This document shows positions 53,836-61,531 of a DNA stretch of 64,000 nucleotides, one piece after another. Source of the DNA: Marinirhabdus gelatinilytica (GTDB taxonomy: Bacteria; Bacteroidota; Bacteroidia; Flavobacteriales; Flavobacteriaceae); the NCBI RefSeq assembly GCF_003353425.1, contig NZ_QRAO01000008.1, positions 1 through 64,000 of the forward strand. The letters are read 5' to 3'. Position 1 is the stretch's first letter. Each line of letters starts with the position of its first letter. Position numbers and translations under genes: made by a program. Below the pieces are notes generated by a model. It worked only from the letters and a program-made list of their open reading frames with translations, was not told the origin of the DNA and did not search any database.

Positions 53836-53865
53836 AATCCCTCCTGCCTGCCGGCAGGCTCCACG
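53836..53865 (+). repeat. ssrA 3'-end repeat, copy 4, split by a 12-base palindromic insert
   Basis: AATCCCTCC, then TGCCTGCCGGCA, then GGCTCCAC: removal of the 12 bases restores the 17-base repeat exactly. The insert with its borders forms CCTGCCTGCCGGCAGG, a palindrome familiar from flavobacterial intergenic repeats. It lies 168 bases after copy 3. In 53866-54035 nothing further is recognised. Confidence 0.75.
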
Positions 53866-54035
53866 GCACAGATACAATCACGCTCACAAAGTATAGTTAA
53901 ATTGTTTTATGGAGGTTCTGGGCTAACTTTATGAGATGGATTAGAATTACAAACCTAGAGTTCGACTCACGGTTTTTCACTTGAAACTTAAAGGTTGATG
54001 ACGGCACACTCCCCTTTCGTTCATAAGTAGGCTAG

Positions 54036-55469
54036 TTATTCCACCTCTCCAATACCTACACCTAAAGTATTATACAATTTTGCATTGGCATCCAGAAATT
54101 TTACCTGTAGCTCAATTTCCCTTAAACTTGCCTCTATCAATTTCTGCTCTCTGGAATTTACCAAGAACAAGGAACTCTCCCCCAATTGAAATTTACGTTC
54201 TTCGGCAGCTACCAAGCGTTCATAATCTGTAACTATTTGGCTCACTAATGAATTCTGCTTTTCTAGGGAAAATATCTCGGCTTGCACGGCAAGTATTTTA
54301 TTCTGTAACGAAAGGGATGTCGCTGAAAGATCGAAAGTTGCATCCTGTAATTTTAAGTTGGCCAGCTTTAATGCTCCACGCTCTTTTCTTAGAAACACAG
54401 GGAAGCTTAAATTAAGTGCAGCTTTGTAATTTGCGGTATTAAAACTGGACAGTTGGTCATTCTCTGTAGTAAGAAAATTGTATTGTAGATCAATTTTCGG
54501 CAACAGTTTGTTTCGCTTTAAGAACCTCTCCACCTCCAAACCATCAATCTTTGCATTCAAGCTACGCAACTTTGGATGGCTCGTAATCGTTAGTGGTGAA
54601 ATTGTAATACCATCTAGAAAAAGTGAAGTCTCCAATACGGCTTCGCTAGGTAGTTGTGGAATAGTATTTTCCTCCAAGACCAAGGGAACATCTTCCAGCC
54701 ACAAGTAGTTACTCACTTTTAATGCAGCTTTTCTACGTTTTAAGTTTGCAACCTCAAGGTTCAGTTGTCTTGTTTGGAATGTAATATGCGCCTCGGTACT
54801 ATCGATAGCAGCCTTATCTCCTTCTTCCACGCTACGCTTTACTCCTTTAAATCGCATTAGGGCATTGTCGAGAAAGTTTTTGTAGATCCGTTGCTCATTA
54901 TGGGCCTGTATCCACTCAAAATATGCCAGGCTAGCTTCAAAAACCACTTGGTTCACCAACAGATCCCGCTCGGCTTTGGTCTGCTCCACAAAATACTTGG
55001 CTTGTTTCAAGGTTGCCATACGGTCATTAATAAGCAAACCCTGCGCCAGTGAAAATGAAACCCCTGCACTATAAAGGCCTTGTGTTGGGACTGTAAGGCT
55101 TGGATCCAAAAATTCGCCTGAATTTTCTTCAAAATCGGCTTTGAACTCTACCCCGTACCAGGTCGGAATCTTGAATGCCGCATTCAATTCGTCATAATAC
55201 TCGGTTCCCTTAAACTTTTTACGGTTGAAATCGACCTCTATCTTTGGGTCGAAACCTCCGCGGGCCCTAAGCAACGTAGCCTCTCCTTCGGTTAGCTTTA
55301 GGTTGGCTTGTTTTACCAATGGGTGGTACGCTTTTACGTAGCCCAAATATTCCTGAAATGTAAGTACGCTATCCATAGCCACATTAGCCTCTTGCGCCAA
55401 AAGGTTTGGAATAGCGATCCACAAAAAAGGCCACAAAACAATATTGAACAATCGTTTCATATTTTGCAT
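54036..55469 (-). CDS. TolC-family outer-membrane efflux protein
   Basis: 477 residues. Signal peptide (MKRLFNIVLWPFLWIAIPNLLAQ after an alternative start 3 codons downstream), then two long helical hairpin regions and strand segments of the outer-membrane efflux (OEP) family, e.g. LTEGEATLLRARGGFDPKIE and QKLIEASLREIELQVKFLDA. Forms the outer-membrane channel of the export system encoded upstream. ATG overlaps the stop of the HlyD gene by one base (TAATG). Last gene of the operon tetR-ABC-hlyD-tolC. Confidence 0.88.
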   Translation of the reverse strand: MQNMKRLFNIVLWPFLWIAIPNLLAQEANVAMDSVLTFQEYLGYVKAYHPLVKQANLKLTEGEATLLRARGGFDPKIEVDFNRKKFKGTEYYDELNAAFKIPTWYGVEFKADFEENSGEFLDPSLTVPTQGLYSAGVSFSLAQGLLINDRMATLKQAKYFVEQTKAERDLLVNQVVFEASLAYFEWIQAHNEQRIYKNFLDNALMRFKGVKRSVEEGDKAAIDSTEAHITFQTRQLNLEVANLKRRKAALKVSNYLWLEDVPLVLEENTIPQLPSEAVLETSLFLDGITISPLTITSHPKLRSLNAKIDGLEVERFLKRNKLLPKIDLQYNFLTTENDQLSSFNTANYKAALNLSFPVFLRKERGALKLANLKLQDATFDLSATSLSLQNKILAVQAEIFSLEKQNSLVSQIVTDYERLVAAEERKFQLGESSLFLVNSREQKLIEASLREIELQVKFLDANAKLYNTLGVGIGEVE

Positions 55470-56815
55470 TATTTTGAAGGGGTTTCGCTAGTGTTCGGTT
55501 TATAATAATTAGGTGGAAAGCCATTGAGTCTTCGCCATATTTCGTACCAAATGGGCACATCCTCTAGCAAAGCAATGGTATAGGCTCCAGAACCCACGCG
55601 TATATTCTCTGGCCAGTTCTCGGCATTTTGGTCCGGGGCTATAAGCACCCTGAATTTTCCGTTCTCGCTAATAAAAGTTTCTACAGCAACTATCTTACCT
55701 CCGTAAGTTCCAAAAGAAGCATTGGGCCATCCGCTAAAGAATATGGCTGGCCAACCATCAAATTGGATACGCACCTCCTCTCCTAAATGTATCAATGGCA
55801 GGTCCAGTGGCTCAACGTAGGTCTCTACGGCCAAATCGTAATTGGCAGGCATTATTTTTACCAGCTGCTCGCCTTCTTTAAATGTTTCTCCGAGACCTCC
55901 ACGAATGGCCTTGTTAATAAATCCATCCTGTGGGGCAGTGATATAGTACATAGAGTTCCTGATCGTGTAATTGGCTGATTGGTTCTCAAGCTTTTCTACC
56001 TCGGCCACGGTTTCCAACTGGCTGGACTCTGCCGTGAAAAGCTCACTACTGGCTTTTGAGATCTTATCGGAATATTCGGCACCTATCCTACTGATTTCCA
56101 CTTGTGCATTAAGTACTTCGTTCTTGCTGGCCAAAAATTTATTTTCCTGCGAAATGAGCTTGGCCTGGTTTTCCTGTAACTTCAACCTTTTTTGCTCTAC
56201 GTCTACCATAGATTTCAATCCCTCCTGCTGTAGCGTTTGGGTACGGTTAAACTGTCTTTCGGCAATATCTAGATTGGTATTTGCAGCCTGTAAGTCTATA
56301 CTGTCACTTTTCACCTTTAAACGGGCTTGTTGTAATTTGTTCTTTGCCTGTTGCAGTTTCAGGTTTCGTTCTTGGTTCAGGGCAGTGATTTGGTTTTTCA
56401 ATGCTGAAATTTTTCCATCGTATGAAACCACGGAACGTGATTTTGCATCGCGCTGGGCATTGGTTCTTTCAACCAGTTTGGGATCTTGATATTCGGTTTT
56501 TATTTCAGAAATAAATAGGATGGTATCTCCTTTTTTTACAAAATCCCCTTCTCGAACGTACCATTTTTCAATACGGCCAGGAATTTGTGATTGTATGGTT
56601 TGTGGTCGCTGGCCTGGGGTAAGGGTTGTAACGTAGCCATTACCTGTTACATTTTGTGTCCAAGGGAGCAACATAATTATAATAGTAATGATACCAAAGG
56701 CCAGCAAAAACCTATTGAACATTTTATAGTGCTTGGTCTTCACAGCCTTGGAAAAAGCCTTGTAGCCCTGCAGGGTAACTTTTTTGTTAAGTTGGTTGTG
56801 CGAGATATTAAGCAT
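55469..56815 (-). CDS. HlyD-family membrane-fusion (adaptor) protein
   Basis: 448 residues. One N-terminal membrane helix (FLLAFGIITIIIMLLPWTQ, about 36-54), a lipoyl/barrel half (PGRIEKWYVREGDFVKKGDT), a long coiled coil (about 130-300, IERQF... and QAKLISQENKF) and the second barrel part (APQDGFINKAIRGGLGETFKEGE). Bridges the ABC protein and the TolC channel. Overlaps the ABC gene by 8 bases. Confidence 0.9.
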   Translation of the reverse strand: MLNISHNQLNKKVTLQGYKAFSKAVKTKHYKMFNRFLLAFGIITIIIMLLPWTQNVTGNGYVTTLTPGQRPQTIQSQIPGRIEKWYVREGDFVKKGDTILFISEIKTEYQDPKLVERTNAQRDAKSRSVVSYDGKISALKNQITALNQERNLKLQQAKNKLQQARLKVKSDSIDLQAANTNLDIAERQFNRTQTLQQEGLKSMVDVEQKRLKLQENQAKLISQENKFLASKNEVLNAQVEISRIGAEYSDKISKASSELFTAESSQLETVAEVEKLENQSANYTIRNSMYYITAPQDGFINKAIRGGLGETFKEGEQLVKIMPANYDLAVETYVEPLDLPLIHLGEEVRIQFDGWPAIFFSGWPNASFGTYGGKIVAVETFISENGKFRVLIAPDQNAENWPENIRVGSGAYTIALLEDVPIWYEIWRRLNGFPPNYYKPNTSETPSK

Positions 56816-58475
56816 TGTGAGATCCTATTAATGTTCCGTTTTTCATCTTTAAAGTCTTTGTACAGTGCTTCCTCCACAAAGGGTTTCTGGAGGACACCAC
56901 GAGTGCCCACGGACGGGAAGCATCGGTTAGATAGGTTATTATCTTTTGTGCCTCTTCATGCTCAAGGTTCTCCAGAGGATCCTTAAGCAATAACATTTCG
57001 GGGTTGTGGACAATAGCCCTGGCCAACACGATACGCTTTGCCACAGAGTACGGCATTTGCTGTCCTTCTGGGTACAACATTGTTTTTAAACCATTGGGTT
57101 GTGCTTTTATGAAAGGTAGCAATCCTAGCTCTTCAAGAACTTCATTTAAACGATCTCTCGATATACTAGTGTCGCCAAAGGTTATATTATCTAGAATAGT
57201 ACCCTCAAACGGTTGTTGGTCTGGAAGTACTTGTCCAACTTTACTCCTGTACCTATTGGGCCAAATTCCTTTTATAGAGTTATGGTTTACATATAGAGAG
57301 CCACTGGAAGGAAATATAAGCCCTGAGAGTAGTTTCAACAATGTTGATTTTCCCGAACCAGAAGCACCTTGCAACAAGATGCGCTCTTTGGCTACCACAG
57401 CAAAATTCACGTTTTTAAGTATTCTGCAGCCATCACTGGTGGTGTAATGAACATCTTCAAGCTCTACAGAAATAGGCTTATCACTATCAAAAGGATCTAT
57501 GCCATCTTGAGGCTCCAGCTCTTTATCCACTACCTGCCCTATCTTTTCCAGCGAGGTAAGTACATCGTAAAAAGTTTCCAGCCCTGTAATTAGCTTTTCA
57601 ACCGATGCTATGACCAAAAGAATGATAATTTCAGCCGCTACAAACTGCCCGATGTTCATTTGCTGGTTGAGCACCAATAATCCACCAATTATGAGCAAAC
57701 CTGCAGTCACCAACACCTTAAAGCCTACCATTTGCATAAACTGTAGCAACAACACCCTGAAGTGGTTTTCACGTGCTTCTAGATATTCCGCGGTAAAGGA
57801 ATCGTTTTGCTGCATTGCATGGGTTGTGTTGCCGGACAGTTTAAAACTTAAAACAGACCGTGCAACCTCTTGAATCCAGTGTGCTACCTTGTATTTTTTC
57901 TTAGATTCCTCAAGACTGGTCTCAAGGCCCTTTCTTGCTGTGAACCTAAACACCACATAAATGAGCAGCACTAAAAACAATCCATAGATAATGAAAAAGG
58001 GATGGTAAAAGGATAGCAGTAATAAACCAAAAACAATCTGTAGAATGGCCGCTGGAAAATCTATCAAGATTTTGGACAGTCCTTTTTGTACCGTGAGTGT
58101 ATCGAAAAAACGGTTTGCCAATTCTGGTGGGTACAGATTTCGCAATTCGTCTATCTTGATTTTTGGGAATCTATATGCAAACTCGAATGATGAGCGCATA
58201 AATATCTTTTGTTGAATATTTTCCAGAATACGCACTTGCATTAATTGCAATCCACCCTGAAACGCTACCCCCAGAGTCACTAGCACCACCAAAACTATCC
58301 AAGAAGTTGAAATTTGTGCACCTTGGATCAGGTTGATAATGGCCTGTATCCCTAGTGGTAACGAGAGCGCAACAATACCCGCAAAAATAGCGTAGTAGAT
58401 AATTTGTTTTATATCACGTTTGTCAAGTTGTAATAACCCTAAAAAACGTTGCCATGGAGACATAGTTTTTTTCAT
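56808..58475 (-). CDS. ABC half-transporter with degenerate ATPase motifs
   Basis: 555 residues: six-helix membrane domain (about 25-300) and one ATPase domain; no N-terminal C39 peptidase. Walker A GASGSGKST (about 370-378) and a Q-loop (GQVLPDQQPF) are normal. The usual LSGGQ signature is replaced by MPYSV (about 471), Walker B reads MLLLKDP instead of hhhhDEP (Asp to Lys, Glu to Asp), the D-loop is NLE and the H-loop position reads VVSSRN with no His. If it works as a homodimer, both ATP sites would lack catalytic residues. It may use ATP binding only, or pair with another protein. One-base overlap with the TetR gene. Confidence 0.85.
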   Translation of the reverse strand: MKKTMSPWQRFLGLLQLDKRDIKQIIYYAIFAGIVALSLPLGIQAIINLIQGAQISTSWIVLVVLVTLGVAFQGGLQLMQVRILENIQQKIFMRSSFEFAYRFPKIKIDELRNLYPPELANRFFDTLTVQKGLSKILIDFPAAILQIVFGLLLLSFYHPFFIIYGLFLVLLIYVVFRFTARKGLETSLEESKKKYKVAHWIQEVARSVLSFKLSGNTTHAMQQNDSFTAEYLEARENHFRVLLLQFMQMVGFKVLVTAGLLIIGGLLVLNQQMNIGQFVAAEIIILLVIASVEKLITGLETFYDVLTSLEKIGQVVDKELEPQDGIDPFDSDKPISVELEDVHYTTSDGCRILKNVNFAVVAKERILLQGASGSGKSTLLKLLSGLIFPSSGSLYVNHNSIKGIWPNRYRSKVGQVLPDQQPFEGTILDNITFGDTSISRDRLNEVLEELGLLPFIKAQPNGLKTMLYPEGQQMPYSVAKRIVLARAIVHNPEMLLLKDPLENLEHEEAQKIITYLTDASRPWALVVSSRNPLWRKHCTKTLKMKNGTLIGSHNA

Positions 58476-59155
58476 TACTCTGAAATCTTTAGAACGTTAA
58501 ATACTAGGTTCTTAAAAATATCTTTAGGGGAAATAGTACCATCACAGTCTGTAATTGTGGGAAAATGCTCCTTCAAGAAATGTTGGTGCAGTGATCCCTC
58601 TACAACAGTACTTGCCAAGGATGCTGGATACAGGTAAGCTGGGCTGACAGCTATAATAGCATCTTTCACCCTAGTTATAAGCCTTTTGTAAATTGAAAAA
58701 TATCCCTCTTTATTATCGTCATCAACCTCTTTGGTTAAAAAGGATTTTGAATTTTCGTTTACCACAATAGTATTCAGCTTTACCTCATCAATGTGTGAAA
58801 AATTTGAATCTGTCTGGATTGACTTCGTAATTACATCGATAGTTGCGGAAAGTTTTTCTTTGTTATTCGAAATGCTGAACGTTTGTATTACCAATTGATA
58901 TTCTATCCAAGCCCAATACCAGGAGGTTAAATACAATAACAACTTATGCTTATTCTCAAAATATCTGTATACAGAGGCTTCTGGAGATTTAATTTTATCG
59001 CCCAGCTTCTTGAATGTAAAGGCCTCGAAACCTATGTCTTCAATAAGCAAAATACTGTTCTGGATAATACGTTTTCCCAACTCTGAGGATTCTGGATCTT
59101 TTAAATAGATGTTCTCATTCACCTTTATCTGAAGGTTTTTCAACAATTCTTGCAT
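58475..59155 (-). CDS. TetR/AcrR-family transcriptional regulator
   Basis: 226 residues. HTH at about 40-80: IGFEAFTFKKLGDKIKSPEA and VYRYFENKHKLLLYLTSWYW, the standard TetR recognition helix and its following Tyr/Phe. The rest is a ligand-binding helical domain without family motif. First gene of the export operon, so likely autoregulator of it. A 55-base dyad lies just upstream of its -7 box. Confidence 0.85.
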   Translation of the reverse strand: MQELLKNLQIKVNENIYLKDPESSELGKRIIQNSILLIEDIGFEAFTFKKLGDKIKSPEASVYRYFENKHKLLLYLTSWYWAWIEYQLVIQTFSISNNKEKLSATIDVITKSIQTDSNFSHIDEVKLNTIVVNENSKSFLTKEVDDDNKEGYFSIYKRLITRVKDAIIAVSPAYLYPASLASTVVEGSLHQHFLKEHFPTITDCDGTISPKDIFKNLVFNVLKISE

Positions 59156-59172
59156 TTCAAAATATTTTATAG

Positions 59173-59180
59173 CAAATATA
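59173..59180 (-). promoter_or_regulatory. -7 box of the tetR-export operon
   Basis: TATATTTG on the minus strand, 17 bases before the ATG at 59155. No TTG is seen at -33: that region is taken by the dyad at 59182-59236. Confidence 0.6.
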
Positions 59181-59181
59181 A

Positions 59182-59236
59182 TAGTATTACTATTATTAGT
59201 AAATAGTTTAACTATTTATTATGATTAGTAATACTA
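59182..59236. promoter_or_regulatory. Large dyad, probable TetR operator
   Basis: A 27+1+27 base dyad centred on 59209. Outer arms are TAGTATTACTA (59182-59192) and its exact complement TAGTAATACTA (59226-59236), each nearly palindromic itself; the core AAATAGTTTAACTATTT (59201-59217) is symmetric around one base. It covers the -33 region of the tetR operon and lies between it and the divergent gene at 59274, so one regulator could control both. Confidence 0.6.
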
Positions 59237-59273
59237 AAAATAATTAGTTTTACCATAACAAAAGGATATAGCT

Positions 59274-59588
59274 ATGATGATACTCCAGCTAATAGATGAA
59301 AATAGAGATTTATTGAACGAGATCGCAGACTTCCTTCTTGAAGAGCAATTGATCGCAAACGCAATGATTTCAGATAAAATTATCTTTAAAGAGCGTATAG
59401 AAGATACTATAAAAGAATGTGAAAAATACATCCTGAAAGGCATATCAAAATCGTTACTCTTCAATATTATAAATGAAAGATTGAGAAATAGATATGGGGA
59501 AAAAGCACCTCTCATCTATTCTGAACCTATTATCTTGATAGACCACCAACAAAGGGATACTATTCTCGGGAGATTAAAAAAGGTTTAA
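59274..59588 (+). CDS. CutA1-like small protein (tentative)
   Basis: 104 residues. The run LNEIADFLLEEQLIANAMIS followed by a charged strand, a helix (NIINERLRNRYGEKAPLIYS) and EPIILIDHQQRDTI resembles the order of CutA1 (A-x-x-L-L-E-E-x-L-A-A-C ... H-P-Y-E-x-P ... P-I), with Cys absent. CutA1 is a trimeric protein linked with divalent cation tolerance. The match is weak. Divergent from the TetR export operon and sharing the dyad; a terminator follows. Confidence 0.5.
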   Translation: MMILQLIDENRDLLNEIADFLLEEQLIANAMISDKIIFKERIEDTIKECEKYILKGISKSLLFNIINERLRNRYGEKAPLIYSEPIILIDHQQRDTILGRLKKV

Positions 59589-59600
59589 CCAAGCCACAAA

Positions 59601-59628
59601 AAAACCCGCTTCTCTCGAAGCGGGTTTT
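59601..59628. terminator. Bidirectional terminator
   Basis: AAAACCCGCTTC-TCTC-GAAGCGGGTTTT, perfect, flanked by A and T runs. Serves the CutA-like gene (plus) and the cold-shock gene (minus). Confidence 0.9.
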
Positions 59629-59646
59629 ATTTTTTTTATTGGATAA

Positions 59647-59838
59647 TTACACCAACTGTACGCGAACGGCTGTAAGACCTTTACGTCCCATTTCTTCTTC
59701 GTACTGTACGGTATCGTCTTCCCTTATCTCATCGATTAGGTTGGTCGTGTGTACAAATACATCATCACCACCGTCTGCTGGCTTGATAAATCCGAATCCT
59801 TTTGCGTTGTTAAAGAATTTTACTGTTCCTTCTTTCAT
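59647..59838 (-). CDS. cspA: Cold-shock protein
   Basis: 63 residues, a single cold-shock domain: GTVKFFNNAKGFGFIKP (RNP1, about 4-20) and DVFVHTTNL (RNP2, about 25-33). RNA chaperone that melts secondary structure. The 5' side holds a hairpin CTGTAA-ATAG-TTACAG (59876-59891) within what would be the leader, possibly of regulatory use as for other csp mRNAs. Confidence 0.95.
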   Translation of the reverse strand: MKEGTVKFFNNAKGFGFIKPADGGDDVFVHTTNLIDEIREDDTVQYEEEMGRKGLTAVRVQLV

Positions 59839-60113
59839 TTTGGTACTCTTTTAAAATTAATTGTTACTAAAATCGCTGTAAATAGTTACAGTGACCATAA
59901 TGCACTTGCTAAAATATTCTAAAACAAATTGATGCATTACTAACCATACCAAGCAAAGATTGCCTGTACAGCTGCGGAAAAAAAAGATAAGGATTGAATT
60001 AAATTACTCTAGGAAAGTACTACTATAATAAAAGCAAGCTCACTTTTTAACAGTGCAAACATACGCTAAATATTTGAACTAGCTTGTTATTTGGCTTTTA
60101 TTTAGTAAAAAAC
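59839..60113. other. Upstream region of the cold-shock gene, no gene seen
   Basis: AT-rich; includes the CTGTAA/TTACAG hairpin at 59876-59891, which on the minus strand would be 38-53 bases before the cspA start. No good TAnnTTTG box or ORF was found in the rest. Confidence 0.5.
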
Positions 60114-60143
60114 AAAAGACCACCCTTGGCTGGTAGTCTTTTT
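60114..60143 (-). terminator. Terminator after the 60167 gene
   Basis: AAAAGACCACC with GGTAGTCTTTT, 8-base loop, one mismatch; T-rich on both sides. Lies 24 bases below the stop at 60167. Confidence 0.75.
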
Positions 60144-60166
60144 TTTTTAAATATTTCAAAATTCCT

Positions 60167-60538
60167 TTATGCACTTGCGGGCATAGTGTTTTGTTCCTCT
60201 ACCTTATTATAATGGAACAACATGGTTTTATAAAATCGCATTTGCATCTCACCATTCTCAAGACACCCTTTTAAGGTCTCTTCAAGATTGCTGTAGGAAA
60301 CTTTTGTAGCCACAGCTTCGTTTATATCATAGAGGTTCATCTCACGGAATGTCCTGGGTTTAGAGTTCCAAAGCATAATAATTTCTTTGTCAAAATCTAT
60401 TGTGGCATCAACAGCACCAAAATAAAATTTTAGCAATGATTTCTGAAAACTATAATAGTCGCTGTTCTCCATATCTTTACAGCTCTTTTTTATGAGTTTT
60501 CGCATCTCTTCCTGGATAACTTGCTCTTGGTCTTTCAT
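60167..60538 (-). CDS. Small cytoplasmic protein, unknown function
   Basis: 123 residues from the ATG at 60538 (MKDQEQVIQEEMRKLIKK). The ORF extends to 60616, but the upstream part is basic and unlike a protein start. Helical, charged, no signal or known motif; contains YYSFQKSLLKFYFGAVDATIDF. Single gene with its own terminator. Confidence 0.6.
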   Translation of the reverse strand: MKDQEQVIQEEMRKLIKKSCKDMENSDYYSFQKSLLKFYFGAVDATIDFDKEIIMLWNSKPRTFREMNLYDINEAVATKVSYSNLEETLKGCLENGEMQMRFYKTMLFHYNKVEEQNTMPASA

Positions 60539-60659
60539 AATAGCATGAATTTTATTTACACTAAAATAGCGACCAAGTTGTGAAGTTTTCGTTAATTGAG
60601 GGTGCTTTGGCTTCAATTTAACTACAAAGAAATCAAACTGTTAAGGAAATTAAGAAGAT

Positions 60660-61055
60660 TTATTGGGTGGTTTGTAGTCCCTCTTCTTCCCAGGCAGTGA
60701 TTCCGCCCGAAAGATCGTAAATCTGGGTGAAGCCCATTTCTGAAAGAATTTCTGCAGCCCTGGAACTCCTCCCACCTTTTTTACAGTATACATATACAGG
60801 CTTGTCCTTATCCAAGGTTTTTACTTTTTCTTGGAAGTCGTCGTCCGTCACACAAATATTCTGGGCGTCCTTTAGGTGGGAAACACCATATTCTTCTGCA
60901 GTACGTACATCTACCAATTGAAGTGAGCTTTCCTTTTTGTTGTAAACTGCGTCATATCCCTCTTGTGGACTCACAGAATGAACACCTTTTGCTGGTTGTG
61001 AGCACGAAGTAAGTACAGCGCTACTTATCAATAAGATAAAAAATAGTTTTTTCAT
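60660..61055 (-). CDS. Exported rhodanese-like lipoprotein
   Basis: 131 residues. Lipoprotein signal (LISSAVLTSCSQ), then one rhodanese domain: LVDVRTAEEYG and active-site loop VYVYCKKGGRSSRAAEIL with Cys about 92. Rhodaneses move sulfane sulfur from donor to a thiol; this one would act in the periplasm. Overlaps the next rhodanese gene by one base. Confidence 0.88.
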   Translation of the reverse strand: MKKLFFILLISSAVLTSCSQPAKGVHSVSPQEGYDAVYNKKESSLQLVDVRTAEEYGVSHLKDAQNICVTDDDFQEKVKTLDKDKPVYVYCKKGGRSSRAAEILSEMGFTQIYDLSGGITAWEEEGLQTTQ

Positions 61056-61369
61056 TATAGCTTTGTCTTGTCACCTTTCCATTCACTAAAACCACCAAGT
61101 AAATTATAGGTATTTTTAAATCCCATAGATTCCATGATCATACACGCTTGGGCACTACGGCCTCCAGAGCGACAGTACACATAGTAGTTTTTTGCCTTAT
61201 CAAGCTCTTGGGCACCCTCCATAAAGCTAGGGGCATTCTGTATATCCAAGTGTTGTGCATTGGGGATTATACCTTCCTCTACTTCGTGCGGGGTGCGTAC
61301 ATCCAGGATGACACCAGTTGTGTCTTCTAGTATTTGTTTGTGCCACTGTTCTTGCGTTAAGTCTTGCAT
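61055..61369 (-). CDS. Cytoplasmic rhodanese-like protein
   Basis: 104 residues, one rhodanese domain without signal: VILDVRTPHEVEEG and active loop YYVYCRSGGRSAQACMIM (Cys about 71). With the downstream lipoprotein rhodanese it forms a two-gene unit placing one sulfurtransferase inside and one outside the inner membrane. Confidence 0.9.
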   Translation of the reverse strand: MQDLTQEQWHKQILEDTTGVILDVRTPHEVEEGIIPNAQHLDIQNAPSFMEGAQELDKAKNYYVYCRSGGRSAQACMIMESMGFKNTYNLLGGFSEWKGDKTKL

Positions 61370-61476
61370 AGTTCTAAAATTTTGGCAAACTGCCTAGGGG
61401 CAAGCCCGCAAGGCATCGATTGGAAAAATAAATTTTTGGCTTCGAGACCAACCTCGATTATCGAGTAAAAATAAAA

Positions 61477-61508
61477 AATCTGCCACAGAATAAGTCCCAT
61501 AGCAGATT
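61477..61508 (-). terminator. Terminator-like hairpin after the redoxin gene
   Basis: AATCTGC with GCAGATT across an 18-base loop, with T-run on the minus strand; lies 23 bases after the stop at 61532. Weak because of the large loop. Confidence 0.5.
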
Positions 61509-61531
61509 ATTTTGTTACGTATTAAAATATC

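Noticed and set aside
53514-53865. Copies 2-4 of the ssrA end as tRNA genes
   Set aside because: Only the 3' T-stem and acceptor strand are present; there is no D-arm, anticodon arm or 5' acceptor strand upstream.
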